Shown: piece by piece, positions 37,780 to 51,163 of the stretch | Numbering within the stretch: the stretch's first letter is position 1 | Layout: each line of letters starts with the position of its first letter | Source of the DNA: Osedax fenrisi | Taxonomy: Eukaryota > Annelida > Polychaeta > Sabellida > Siboglinidae | Assembly (NCBI GenBank): GCA_964019155.1 | Contig: OZ025244.1 | Coordinates: forward strand, 41,130,389 to 41,194,388 | Reading direction: 5' to 3' | DNA length: 64,000 bases | Translations under genes and position numbers: made by a program | The notes under the pieces: generated by a model | Database searches by the model: none | What the model was told of the DNA's origin: nothing | The model's input: only the letters and a program-made list of their open reading frames with translations

Positions 37780-38112
37780 TATTTATTTATAATATATATC
37801 TTATATTTATATATATACACAGCATATATATATATATATATATATATATGTATTATATATATATATATATATATATATAATACATATATATACATTATAT
37901 ACATGTATGCTTATTATATATAATATATTATATATTATATATTATATCTGAATAATCGCGTATGAATATAAATTATATTGCAAATCATTTAAATGCATAA
38001 CACATCACTGAATGTAACGAGCCTATAGCAAACTATTTTGCGCGCGCGCGCAGTATATTTAAAGTTCATGTCCTTGCATTGCAGTGTTGCTGTCGAATTC
38101 TTGTTATGATCC
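37780..38112 (-). repeat. Head module of satellite element, copy 2 (inverted, diverged)
   Basis: Read on the minus strand it starts GGATCATAACAAGAATTCGA at 38112 and keeps AGCAAC...AAGGACATGAAC, then diverges: a (GC)n run at 38040-38050, long TA tracts and no tRNA-like block. It closes the outer side of array 2, so copies 1 and 2 form a 4.3-kb inverted arrangement. Confidence 0.6.
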
Positions 38113-38125
38113 TTTAATTTAAGTT

Positions 38126-38430
38126 CAATTGTTATTGTTATTTTTATTTGGTGGAGTCCTTTCATCCCATCCATGAACTTAGATGAAGTTTTCACTTATA
38201 ACCATATATGGCTCTAATGTCCCTTCGAAGCCGCTCTTATGTTAAGGCATCCATGGTTTTAACGAGAGCCGATCATTTATTTATACACAATTATATAAGA
38301 TCACTTCTAAATAATATTTTAAGACCCATTTTATAAATTTAATTAATGGTCCGGACAGGGTCGAACCCGTGTCCTACTGCTTGTGAGTCTGACGCCTTAG
38401 TATGGCAGTGCACTGAGCCACACAGGCAGT
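38126..38430 (-). mobile_element. tRNA-derived SINE, copy 1
   Basis: On the minus strand the 5' head is GCCTGTGTGGCTCAGTG (A box) and the B box lies in GGGTTCGACCCTGTCC. A family body follows (TAAAATATTATTTAGAAGTG, TTATATAATTGTGTATAAAT, ...ATGGATGCCTTAACATAAGA), then a tail AAAGGACTCCACCAAATAAA and AATAACAAT repeats. It is about 85-90 percent alike to 53236-53530. The head resembles tRNA-Leu (inference). A short duplication disturbs the A-box region. Confidence 0.8.
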
Positions 38431-38545
38431 TATATACTTGACATGAAACTTATTCAATAAATATCATCCTCTATTATAGTCCCTTTAATGTATATTTTTA
38501 ATAAATCATTTTATGATGGATTATTTCTTAGTTTTTTAAAAGATA

Positions 38546-39118
38546 TACAATTATTCCTATTTTTAAATCTGGTGATTGTAACGATTTTAATAATTATCGT
38601 CCTATTTCATTAACCTTAGAATTTTCAAAAATTCTAGAAAAATGATTTTCAAATAAACTTGTATTTAATTCAATATTATTAATCATGAACAGTTTGGTTT
38701 CAGAAAAAAATATAAGTATACTGAACTCACTTGAAACATTATAAAAGAAAGTTATATAATCTTTGGACTCAAATACATATTTTGTATGATTATTTTTAAA
38801 CCTAAAAAGGGCGTTCGATCTGTTCAAGAATTCTAATTAACATATATTATTATGTAATAAGAGGGAATCCTATTAATTGGTTGATTATATATTTAAATGA
38901 ATGACAGCAATTCATATAATATAATAAAAGTAAATCTGATATATATATATAATATTTGTTATGGTATACCCCAAGCTTCAGTTCTTGGACCATTACTTTT
39001 TTCTATATTTATTAGTGATATGATATTATGTCATCCTAAAAATAAATTCATATTATTATCTGATGATACTAATGTAATTATTAGTGCTAAATCAGTCTGT
39101 TCGAGGATGTTTCACTGA
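38546..39118 (+). pseudogene. LINE RT remnant
   Basis: Readable pieces in shifting frames: IIPIFKSGDC and NNYRPISLTLEFSKILEK (38550-38640), EQFGFRKKYKYTELT (38690-38735), then YGIPQASVLGPLLFSIFISD and LLSDDTNVIIS (38955-39085). The order and motifs are those of a CR1/L2-type RT, but the glycine of PQGS is Ala and FADD is changed to LSDD, so it is an old dead copy. Confidence 0.78.
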
Positions 39119-40120
39119 TAAGATTATATTTGTATCTGTAATAGATTTGTACTGGTATTGCATGTATGAATTATTGAGATTGTAAGAAAATGGACTGAAT
39201 ATACGCTCAATAAACGTTATAGGATAGGGTCTTCCCTATCGGGAGGTGGAGAACGAGGATAGCAAGAAAGTTGTGAATATTGATATTCGGTGGAACCCCA
39301 AGGAGGATATGGTAAAATGGGATACGATTAATTTCAGAAATTTTATTAAGATATATAAAAAAATAGTATAATTAATAATAATTTTTAATAATTTAATATC
39401 AAAAATCTTATATAATATCAATGATTTTATGAAGCAAATATATTGTATCTAAATTGTATCTATTTACATGAAATAAATTGTAATGCCAAATAGTAATAAT
39501 AAATATTAAATATAACCAGCAATAGGTAATACCTACTATTATTTTAAATAATTTCAATAGCGAATTGTCAAAGTATTGTTATATAATACTTTAGAATATT
39601 ACAAAATATGTATATATGACATTGAAAATGGATCTACGGATTTATTATATTTATCGAATATGGCTGTATATTAAAGAAAAATCGTATAAAATAATGTTAT
39701 TCTTAAAACAAACACTATTTATTAAATATTTATTTTATTAAAAAATGTACATAACTTTTCATTTATAATATTAATATATTTTTTAAATTGACACGTATAG
39801 AAATATAAACTAAAAATAGAATTAAAATAAATAGTTATCAGTAGGTCTACCTACAGGTGGTGCAATCATTCATTAATTTCACAAATCCATTAGAGTGACA
39901 TATCTTTCAATCGGAATATTTCCTTTGATATCATAAAATATCATTTGAATTTAAAAATGTAGAAAAACTTATAAATAATTTGTTCACTAAAAATTTAAAT
40001 ATCAAATCTTATAATTAATCTATCATTAAAATTTATATTTATTAAAATTCAGATTTTATTGAAATGTTAATAATAATAGGGTAAAGAGATTAAAAATTCA
40101 TATTGATCTACTGTTTATCA
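39119..40120. other. AT-rich non-coding DNA
   Basis: Nothing recognisable. A GC-richer patch at 39225-39320 has no convincing reading. Confidence 0.4.
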
Positions 40121-40124
40121 TGCA

Positions 40125-40282
40125 TGGACGAAGATCTCGAGGACGCCCCGCCAAAACCTTCGTAGATCAGCTAATGGAAGACACAAGCTGCAACTACGAA
40201 GAGCTACCAAATGCAATGATGAATCGAGAGGAATGGAGAGTACGTGTCAATCAATGCCGAGCAAGCTCGACCTGAAGAAGTA
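40125..40282 (+). pseudogene. LINE ORF2 C-terminal tail
   Basis: One open stretch reads HGRRSRGRPAKTFVDQLMED, then LPNAMMNREEWRVRV and a stop. 'RRGRP-x-K-T-(F/W)-x-D-Q...M-x-NR-x-x-WR' is the usual end of ORF2 in RGRP-tailed LINEs, the same family as 30765-31228. It is a heavily 5'-truncated copy followed by AAGTAAGT. Confidence 0.72.
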
Positions 40283-42094
40283 AGTTATTATGTAGTGAAA
40301 TATATCTAATATAGATTCTATATCATTTAAATTATAATATTTATAAAAAATATACTTATTAACATTACTTTTGAAAGATACACTTTAATTAATAAAAAAT
40401 ATAATATATTTTAAATATTAAAGAAAAGTTAATATAATTGTTAATAAGTATATATTGACTTGTTATAATATTCCCCGAAAATATTTTCCGAGTTAAAAAA
40501 TAAAGTATATACATACATACATTATATTTTTCATTACATATTTATCAGTTCAATTTAAGTAATATATAAGTTTAATTTAACTAAAACAAATAACAAATAT
40601 TTTGGGCAATAAAAATCTTTTTCTGTATTATAAATCAGTGATTAATATTAATATTATATTACATAAATATTTGATACTACTACCTTCAAAGAAAACAATG
40701 TACTCCTAATCACAGTAATGAATATATATACCTAGGATGAGCAATATCTTTACCAGTAATACCAAACTTATTGCATTATTCAAAATATATACTCAAAATT
40801 TAGAATGTTCATTTATATTTGTTCATCATTTGTTGAGATATGAACAATAATAATTACAAAGTACAAGTTTATATTAGTAATTATTTATTAAAATAATAAT
40901 TACAAAGTACAAGTTTATATAAATTGATTTTATCATAGCACATTGATTTTATATCTTATATTTATTTGACTATTTAAATTAGAATTATTTGAACATAAGG
41001 TTGAAGATATATATCTTATTAGTTTTAAAAACAACTGCATATAGAGCAAGATTAACTAATACAAAATGATATATGAAAATTTAGTGTTAGTAGAATTATA
41101 AATTAAAAATTAAATAATGAATAATAAAATTACAGTTTCACATTTTTATATATTTTATCAATTTCATAAATCTTAAATTATATAAATAATAAGTTAATAC
41201 TAATACATATTTTAAATTGAATAAGTTCCAACAAGATATATAATAAATGTACATATTTAGATTATTGAAGCAATTATTTATAATATCAAATAATTTATTA
41301 AAACTTTTAATTAAATATCTTATTTTTAATTATTAAATGTTTATTTTTTTGAGTAACTTTAATATCTATATATTATATATTTATTATACAAATATATCAA
41401 CTAATTAAACTACAATTTGTACAATTATTACATCTAAATTGTAAGATAAATAATATATATTTTAAACTTGTGTTATATATTGTTTAATTGAATAAATAAC
41501 AAATATAAATAATACATTTATATATTAAATATAATAATATATATATATACAATATTAAATTATATTATAAGAATATTTGTTATGTGAATATTAATATTTC
41601 CCTAATTAATCGTAAACAAAATACCATAAGAGTAGAACATAATAATTAGATAAGTAGCGATGATAAGAAAGTGCTTAATATAGATAAAAGTATGTGATAA
41701 CTGTTTATAGTGATAACAGATGTTCATCAGGTTGGTCCAATATCGTGGATTCATTACCAGTAGTACCTATAAGCAAGTATTCAATATTAGACAATAGTAG
41801 ATGAATGAATGAATTATATAAATAATTTTAAGTAATTATACATATATTATGTATAATTTATTTACAATATATCATAAATTAAATGTAAACAAATAGAAAA
41901 TCACTAGATCCCATTACTACAATAAACTAAAGCCATTGTTTTATTTAATTAAATATATTAATATCAATAAGATAATATTCATAATAATATATATAATAAA
42001 TGTAATTATATATTTACTAAGCTAAAATATTTAATTATATAAAAGTATTAGAGATTATGACAAATTGACACCGACTCTATCAGATGTCCTATCG
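40283..42094. other. Very AT-rich non-coding DNA
   Basis: No supported feature. Confidence 0.45.
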
Positions 42095-42102
42095 GTGGTA
42101 TA
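42095..42102 (+). repeat. 8-bp target site duplication, left (GTGGTATA)
   Basis: Identical to 43185-43192 and directly bordering the hAT ends. Confidence 0.9.
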
Positions 42103-43184
42103 CAGTGTTGGGCACGATCACGAATTTTCACGATCGCTGATCGTCGATCAATTTCGTCGATCATTTTTTAACGATCGTCGATCGTGTAATTATTTTGATC
42201 GTCGATCACGATCTCGATCATCGATCGCAGATCGTCGATCTCTATCGTATTATTATATAAGCATATGAATTCCTTGCTGCTGTATGAACCACTAATGATC
42301 ATCGCAGTACTCGCGAGTACTCACCCATTCACGCCGTCATATCAATATATTTATATATATATACCAATGTATCTTTTTTACTAATGTAATCGTAATATTT
42401 TACCGCGCGAGACATGCAAGATCAAACAATACGTTTAATTATCTACTCTATTATAGAGTCTCTACGCTAAAAATGAGTCAAACTGTCAATTTCCCTGTAG
42501 GCGTATTATATAGGACTAACTTTATTAATATTTTAGATCATTATAAGTTATAAGTTATGAGATATACAATGTCTTGGATAAATTCGCCCTTTATTAAATC
42601 AAATATTTATTTTAATGACTTAAAAATAATTAATAATAAAGTTGAAGCATCATGCAAGATTTGTAGAAAAAAAATAATAGATGGGATTTCGTCATCATCA
42701 AATTTAAGACGTCATTACAAAACTGTACATCATACTAAATTAGATGTATATGATAGAGTAAAATGTGAACACAATGAGAATAGTAAAAAAAGACAACTCC
42801 AAGAACATTCAGAACTATCCTATACTAAAAAGATTAAACAATCTTCATTGGTTCAATTATCAATCGAGCAATCGACTACAATATCACATGTAGAAACTGA
42901 CAAATTACTACTACAATTTCTAATAAATACTATGACTCCAATTAGTATTGTTAACAATAAAGATTTCAAAGAATATGTAGGGGTAATTACCTTAACATAA
43001 GTTATAAATTCATTCTATCTAATATGATATTATATATATCTAATTTTTTTCACGATCGTCGATCGCGATCAGTTGCTGATGATCGTCGATCATTTTACTC
43101 GATCATTTTCTAACGATCGTCGATCATTTTACTCGATCATTTTCAAACGATCATCGATCCTGATCGTGATCGTGCCCATCACTG
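42103..43184 (+). mobile_element. Compact hAT element (internally deleted)
   Basis: A complete 1082-bp element with both ends: CAGTGTTGGGCACGATCACG at 42103 and the inverse ...CGTGATCGTGCCCATCACTG at 43184, flanked by the exact 8-bp duplication GTGGTATA. Dense GATCGTCGATC-type subterminal repeats fill about 150 bp at each end. It carries only the N-terminus of the transposase, so it is a deletion derivative that would need a transposase in trans. The intact duplication and ends indicate relatively recent insertion. Confidence 0.92.
42557..43000 (+). CDS. hAT transposase N-terminal fragment with BED zinc finger
   Basis: 147 residues from ATG 42557. Residues about 30-65 form a BED finger (ASCKICRKK with the Cys pair, SSSNLRRHYKTVHH with the His pair), which binds the element ends. 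A basic stretch (KKRQLQEHSELSYTKKIK) follows, then FLINTMTPISIVNNKDFKEY, which matches the usual 'Pf-x-x-ven-x-x-F' segment before the hAT catalytic domain. The protein stops there: the DDE/RW domain and dimerisation region are absent. Such a product could still bind DNA and act as a repressor (inference). Confidence 0.8.
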   Translation: MRYTMSWINSPFIKSNIYFNDLKIINNKVEASCKICRKKIIDGISSSSNLRRHYKTVHHTKLDVYDRVKCEHNENSKKRQLQEHSELSYTKKIKQSSLVQLSIEQSTTISHVETDKLLLQFLINTMTPISIVNNKDFKEYVGVITLT

Positions 43185-43192
43185 GTGGTATA
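43185..43192 (+). repeat. 8-bp target site duplication, right (GTGGTATA)
   Basis: Partner of 42095-42102. Confidence 0.9.
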
Positions 43193-43282
43193 TAACTTAA
43201 CAAACAGACAATCAGTAAATATAAATTGTAGTTAATAGAAATAATATATAACATATACATAAATTTGTTCACCTAGTTTATC

Positions 43283-43345
43283 ATTATTGTTATTGTTATT
43301 TTGGTGGAGTCCTTTCATCTCACCCAGGAACTAAGATGAAGTGTT
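43283..43345 (-). mobile_element. SINE tail fragment
   Basis: Only the 3' tail of the SINE family (CTGGGTGAGATGAAAGGACT, CCACCAAAATAACAATAACA on the minus strand) is present; the tRNA head is missing. Confidence 0.6.
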
Positions 43346-43779
43346 ATGAAGTGTGATTGGATCTTACATAGATCATATGGTAGGGTATGCCATGTATAAT
43401 GAACAAATGAAGAGAAAGCACATATATAAAAGTAGCTATATATATTGTATATATATGTAGAATAATCAATGATAATAGATATTATTTGAATAATAAATAT
43501 GTGATACTAAAGATATATTTCAATTATATAGATATAATTTCAATTGTTTTTTTGAGTAAATTATAATAAGATTTATTTTAATTATATCTATAATATAAAA
43601 GTATTGGAATATACATATATTGGCAATATAAATATGGTTGACTTAAATGTTATTTAAATAATTAGATTTCATGTATTTACTTTTTTAAATATAGAATTTC
43701 AACTCCGTTCACATCTGATGAAATACAGAAGATAATGTGTCATATACTGACTGCAATGTGAACAACAATTTTAATTAAT

Positions 43780-43892
43780 ATATACCTTTAATACCTTAAT
43801 ACCTCAATACCTTAATACCTTAATACCCTAATACCTTAATACCTCAATACCTCAATACCTTAATACCTTAATACCTTAATACCTTTATACCT
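43780..43892. repeat. 9-bp minisatellite (TTAATACC / TCAATACC)
   Basis: About twelve tandem 9-bp units of AATACCT(T/C)A. Confidence 0.85.
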
Positions 43893-45090
43893 AAGAGAAA
43901 TTGGTATTGGATATCGATACTATGTGTAAATTAAAATCAAACAAGTTCACATTTAAAAAAATGAAAATAGAGTGAAAACAATGACATTACTGCAGATTAA
44001 TGCAGATATTTTGCTATGCTGTCATCATTTATTATATTTATATTTACATATTTTTATTTTATAACAATTATATATATTTTATATTATATATTATACATAT
44101 TTTATATTATTATATCAAATACGAGTTTTTAAATAAAATAATTATTTATCTATATTGATATAACTATATATAAGGACATAATCTACATTAATTTCAAGAT
44201 CATAATACTTAAATATAATTTATACTTATAATATTTTAATTAAACATAGTAAATATTATTTGTCACAATTGTAAAAGTTACAATTTCAAGATTAAAAATT
44301 GTTATTAAATAATGTTCACATTATGTGAACACATAAGACACATTCTTTCAACTTTTCACTTTGGATAATGCCAATATGACATATAACACATATATGTCAA
44401 TAGATAGGAACTGAACTTAATAGTTAATCATTAAAAAAAATTTAATTTTGAATATTTTAAATATTTGATGATTATATATTAGATATTAAGGAATGATTAT
44501 AATTATTGAGAAATAGTAATAAAATAATAATATGAATTAATAAAGGGTACTTTTTTTATAATTAAAAAAAAGTAAGTTAAATTGTTAATAGTATATTGAA
44601 CTTTATAAAATATATGTTTCAGTTGTATATTAAATAGATTATTTGATAATATGAATTTGTTTATTATTAATTTAAGAGGAATTTTCTCATACTTTCCAAT
44701 TTATTATAACCGAAGTACAGTTCTTATATCACTACATTTCACTATAAACACTATATTACATTATATAATATTATCACCAATAGAATAATTATTTGATAAG
44801 AAACATTTCTTTTAACAAGGGGGCTTAAAATAAATATTAGAATAATCATTCGATTAGAAACATTAAAATAGAAGGTGGGGGCATACATGAATACTAGACA
44901 TATCCCAATTTTTTATTATTATTTTTTTATTATATCATTTGTTAATTTTATATCTTAACCATATGTAACATGGCATTTATAAATCATTATATATATTCGT
45001 TTATATTCATTATTTGTTTCTTATTATTATTATTATATATCATTTTGTTTGTTTTAAACAATAAACTATATCTATCTATCTATCTATCCC
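43893..45090. other. AT-rich non-coding DNA
   Basis: Ends in a short (TATC)n run at 45067-45088. I looked here for a further receptor exon on the minus strand and did not find one. Confidence 0.4.
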
Positions 45091-45093
45091 TAT

Positions 45094-45404
45094 ACTAGAA
45101 GGCCACACCCCTTGTACGAGGAGGCCACACCCCCTGTACTAGGAGGCCACATCCTCTATACGAGGAGGACACACCCCCTGTACTAGGATACCACACCCCC
45201 TATACGAGGAGGCCACACCCCCTGTACTAGGATACCACACCCCCTGTACTAGGATACCACACCCCCTATACGAGGAGACCACACCCCCTATACGAGGAGG
45301 CCACACCCCCTATACGAGGAGGCCACACCCCCTATACGAGGAGGCCACACCACCTGTATGAGGAGGCCACACCCCCTATACGAGGAGACCACGCCCACTC
45401 GTAC
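45094..45404. repeat. 22-bp minisatellite next to M6PR exon 6
   Basis: About 14 tandem units of AGGAGGCCACACCCCCTATA (plus CG), with GTAC/ATAC and GAGACC variants. On the strand transcribed with the receptor gene each unit has a GGGGG and a TGTGG run. It begins directly beside the splice donor/stop region of exon 6. Confidence 0.93.
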
Positions 45405-45405
45405 A

Positions 45406-48400
45406 CTAACCTGTGTAGTTATTATCGACGGGTTTGTACTCTCGGGGGGAGGAGCTAGAGGCGGAGAGACCGTTGGGGGAACTCCTGTCACATCTGCACA
45501 GGAAGTCAGTGCCATCCTGTGTACAAGAGAGAGAGTGGGCGTTAGTGGGTTAGTGTAGCAGGGATGGGCTTAATACATCGTTGTATGAGTATACGCTGAT
45601 TTGATGTATTTGTATTTAATGATTACACTTTTAATGAGGTTTTTCATATTTTTTAAGTATTTTTAAATGATATTTGGTGTGCAAATACACTATTAAAATA
45701 TATATAAATAATTATTAAATAGACAACATATTTTGAAGAGAATTTAAAATAAGTTTATAAATTTATGAATGTGAAAAATTGAAAGTTTATTTACATTTAA
45801 ATTTTTTATAGGAAATAGTTTAGATTTCATAAGAATAATTATAATTTATAATATTATTATTATGGTTATTGTGGACATATAGAAAAGTAGGTTGTAATGA
45901 CTTTAAGGTATTGATATATATAATTATTTTAGGTAAAACTATTATTAATAAATTTATATAATAAGATATACTCTAAGTATACTCTAAGTATTAATCAATA
46001 TAATAATATTAATAACTATTAATTGATTAGTACTAACTATATATTTGTAACTATTAATGTAAATGTGAAATATATTTTATTTTATATAGATTATTACGAA
46101 GTATTCATATGCTATTCAATGATTTTACAATCAATATCTATATCTTCTAATTGTATTTAAATAATATATATATTATATTATGAATGTAAGTCATAACTTT
46201 AAGAGTATTCTATCATGCGATTTATTTAAATTATTTATATAGATTACAAACGTATCCATATTTATACAGAACAATAATAATACTACAATTTTATATAACT
46301 AAAATTTTTTAAATATTACATTTATAAAAATAAAAAAATGTAATACTTCAAGTCATTAAAAAGTGCATGTCAAGTTGTCCAGATTACTTTGTTATTAATC
46401 TCACATATAATATAATGCATACATATATAATAATAATATGTATAATATTCATATTTACTGATTTCATCAATTACAAATATTTATTAAAGTTAATATATTG
46501 TTAAATTATAATAGTATATCAAACTATACACATTTATTAAGAGATGAGATGATCTCAAAGATCTCTCTTGTATTACTAATATTCATACTTGTTCTTATTT
46601 TATATTTGTATTTGAATAAAACATACGGGGGAAAGTCTCCAATTACCGACCCTTACATGACTATTTGTAATAACTTATTCAATATTCAATATTCAATATA
46701 TTTATTTGAAATTTTGTAATTAGGGTAATATTATGGCAATACATAATTTTGATATTTTAAATTTTTTATATAATTATATTGACAAGAGTAAACAGGGGCT
46801 TTGGTAATTGGATACATATGAGTAATACCAACCCTCTAAAATATGCGTGGTAGAAATAATTGTAGTATCCAATTAAAATAGCAGATATAAAGATATTTAA
46901 TGAATTATAAAACTGACTCACTGTATTTATTATTGCATTTATGATTTAATATTAATATTAAATTTATATTTAAACTTTATATTTATTATGTTAAATTAGT
47001 GTACATTATTATGTAATATTTATCTATTAAACAATATGAATATAATCGACTGGGATCATGAATCATTATTCTATGTGAATGATACACACGCAACTTATGA
47101 ACATTTTTAAAGTAAAACACGGATCTATTTTGATTGGTTATTATAAATCAACGTAATTTAGGGGGTCGGTAATAGGAAAATCATATGGGTTGCTCTAATT
47201 AAGATATATTGATTAATATTCATTAAAATAAAATTATTTTTATGTTTACAAAAATTTAATTGATAAACTATACTTTGCATAGAATTATTTTTTATTTTGT
47301 TTAATAATGAATTTACAATGATTTAAAGAAAGTTATAATTCAAATAAAAATTAAAACCAGAATATTACATTTTATCAAATAACTATAATAGGTTTCAATA
47401 TTTGAAAAAAAAAATACTCATTCATATTTACCATTACATTACTAATGGTTTATGTACAAATATATTGTTGATATCTCCTATATACGAAAGGGATCCGTAT
47501 TTGGAGACTCTCCTTACATAAATATTTGTCTTTGTATTTGATTCTTTTTAAAAAAATGAATTAGTATTTGTATTTGATTAATGTATTTAACCAAGCCTTC
47601 CTGACTGTTATGTTCATTGGATACGTATGTATTAGCAATCCACCAAGGTAAGTGTGTGGGTGTATGGGTGTGTGTGTGTGTGGGTGTGTGTGTGTGGGTG
47701 TGTGTGGAAGTGCCTAACTATAGGTAGTGATGAGATATAGGCTACACTAAAAAGGCTAATGATAGTATTCACATTCGTATTGATTTTATCATCAACATAA
47801 ATAATCATACACAGTGAACATTGGTTACTGAACAAGTTGTGAACGGTATACATTGTGTTACCAATATATGAGGTGGGCGCCGAACATGCATAAAGTAGAC
47901 AATTAAAAATAGAGTATATGTTTATGTTCACGCATCAATGAATATCGATATTGATAAAGTATATATAGCTTATATTCGTATGCAGAATAACTCATTTGCT
48001 ATGTTTAACCACACACATATAGCTTCTCTATTTAAATGTGGCTTAATACTATAGAATTTTAATTATTGCATTTTGTATATTATTCTATTATATTATCATT
48101 TATATATATAATAATAATAATAATATTTATTAGAAGAATTTTTTTTCTTGTTATTTACAATTAAATTTATATAATTTTTCTCCTACAAGGGTTTCAAAAT
48201 AATATCAATATTTTCCATTGTTGTTGCCCATATATATATATTCATCTGATATTTATTGTAATGCAAACTATAATAAAATAAAATCTCAATTATTATATTA
48301 TACTATATTATACTATATAATAAATAACAAACTATTATACACATTTAATAAGTAGGTATAATATTAAATGTACACATTATTTATATAAATATAGAGAATT

Positions 48401-51118
48401 TATTATATATTTTAAGTCAACAAAATCAATATATATATGCATGTGTGTTTAGTCTAATTAGCAATCGCATTTGATCAATAGATATATCATAGTGTATGCA
48501 TACACATATAATCTATCTATGTATTACTGTGTAAGCATTACAGGTGAATTATTGCAAACAACAATATCACTTGGTTCATCCACCATCAACATTCACTAAT
48601 CCATTAGTAGGTATTTCTCAATTAGACAATATATGTATTTCATAATGAAATAACCAGATATTAAATGTTAATAGCAATTTAGGTTCGAAGTTATTATGTA
48701 TAAATATCGCATCTAAAATCATCATTAACTCTTTTCGATAACATAAACATAATCATCTAAACACGAGCGCACGTCTAAGGTACTAACGGCAATCAGGTTA
48801 CCGCACTTGTACCAGAAGTGAAGGTTGGGGATCTGGTTGACCCCTCTTTGACCTTTGACGAAACGCATGTACAGGAAGCCAAATACGATGTAGGCGAGCA
48901 GAAACGTGAAGAAACTGAATGTAAATAGAACATATTAGTGAAGTGTTTGCTTCTAGAGAGAGATAGAGAGACGGAGAGATATGGTCAGTATGCTTTATTT
49001 AGAATGACTATACATTAACATGGGTACTGTATGTACTACGTGTATGAAATATTATTGAGATTAAAATAACATTTAAAAATCAATATATGAAACAAATATT
49101 CCAAAGATTTAAAAAAAAATTATATAATATAATAATATAATAATATTTATTTATTGAAATCTCATATATATATATTGAATACAATACAAATAGCGGATAC
49201 AATATTTAAATATATAAAAGATTTGTCAATGAATCATGTTTATCCTATTACAGTAATATGCGTACAATCATTAGAAATATAATGTTATTTAACTATTTAA
49301 ATGTGTCTATAAATTGCTATTAACTATGACATTTTTATAAAACGGTATATATAAATAATAAGATTCATAATAAAATAACTAAATTCCTACCTAGAGTGAA
49401 CACTATAATGACTACATAACTAGTCATGGGGTAAACAGCATTGAACAGGGTTATTAACGATCGCCCTGGTAATGAGGTACTTCTCTCCACTCAAGACTAA
49501 CGCAGTAGTAGACATGCTAAGCCCTAGTTTAACCCTAGTTTAACCCCACTAGTCTACTGGGGTACCTAGCAAGGGGCTTAATAACATCGAGTCTCACTCT
49601 ATAGAAACCCTGCAAACACCTATAGTGTTAATGTACTGTACAAGCTAGTAATAGCTTCATGTCTGTGTCTATAGATAAGTGACCGCTAGTCTGAATCACT
49701 TAATGAAGTTAACCCTACTGACTCCATTACCACTAATGTTTAATTACTGCCTATTGATACTACTGTCTATGACTTGAATACTATCCACCACTAGGTAAAA
49801 ATCAGTGATAATGTATGAATTAGTGCATCTTGTCAATATATGCACTATTTCTCTCTCTCTCTAATAAACTTCCGCTAGAAAGATTATCCGGGGATCTGTG
49901 AAGCAATAACAACAAATCGCGTGACTTTTACATTTCGCTACATGCTGAGTGATATATGAGAAATTATATTTGTCAATACGGATTAATTCACATTCACAAT
50001 AGCACATACATATATTAGCATTATTAAATGCTATTATATGACTTAACATAACAGTAAAGATAACACTAGTTGAAAGCAAGAGTGCATAGATAATAAATTT
50101 ACATAAGTCATTATTATATATATATATATGTGGTAATTAATATTTTGGGTTTGAGTTAGTTTCACTGGTTTAGATTAGTTTGGTTTGGTTTGGTTTAGTT
50201 TAGATTGGTTTAGATTTTATATATTGATTTTTTTTAGCTGCATTACTTCCAGAGCCTATAAAAGCATATATATATTATATATTTATTCAACCTTATTGTT
50301 ACTTTATTCATATTATATATATATATATATAAAATAATTATTCATAAATATAATATAATGCATCCCTAACGTTACAGATACATTATCTATAGTACACTAC
50401 CATGGATACATTATTACAAGTGTACATTCAATTAATGTTATATTTAGTTATGTAATATGATAATGATAATATATATATAAGGTAATGTGAATGTGAATTA
50501 AATCATATTGACAAATACAAGTTCTCATACGTACTGAAATGTAAAAGTGCGACTCACTACTTATAATGTTTGTTGCTACTACGCATACCACAACCCATAT
50601 TATCATACTATATTACATTAAGAAATTAGCTTGTAAACTACAAGTTTTAAATTCTAAAATACCGTGAAATATTGAAGCATATATTTTACAAATATGTTCA
50701 TAATCTCTCCATTATTATATATATTTGGCTAATAATGTATATATGAAATGTACTAAAAACTTATAAATATACGTAGTCAATGGAATATAGTTAATGCATA
50801 TGAAACTAGCAGAAATATAGTTATGCATTACGCGATGATAAATAACATAATATCGCATACGCTTGTACTAATATATATATACGATAGATAGAGAAATGTA
50901 AACATGATACAAAAGATGGTTCCGGCACTTCTACCCGAAGGTGCGACTGCATCGCAAGCTTTCGGATGTTCGAGTTCGAACAGATAGTAGCAGGATTCGT
51001 TCTTAGAGTTGTTCTCCTCGACGTAGCGGAACTTAATCTGTTGCGGTGACGATGACTTAGTTAGCACGATAGTCGAGGTTACACGAGGTTACTGTAGTGT
51101 ATATATTTCTATACAATG

Positions 51119-51163
<45 letters not shown>

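Noticed and set aside
45288..45558. Open frames across the 22-bp repeat and exon 6 on both strands
   Set aside because: The plus-strand frame is a shadow, and the minus-strand ATG frame is out of phase with the receptor reading; repeat translation explains the rest.
46627..47180. MITE defined by AATTACCGACCC / GGGTCGGTAAT
   Set aside because: The inverted pair is only about 15 bp, flanks do not give a clear target duplication, and the interior has no further symmetry.
51041..51091. Upstream extension of M6PR exon 4 from an acceptor at 51092
   Set aside because: That acceptor places TAA in the working frame, and the other frame (TSCN...) stops before rejoining. The CAACAG acceptor at 51038 with a TGCTAAC branch-like site fits phase and length, and exon 3 already supplies the ITC cysteine.
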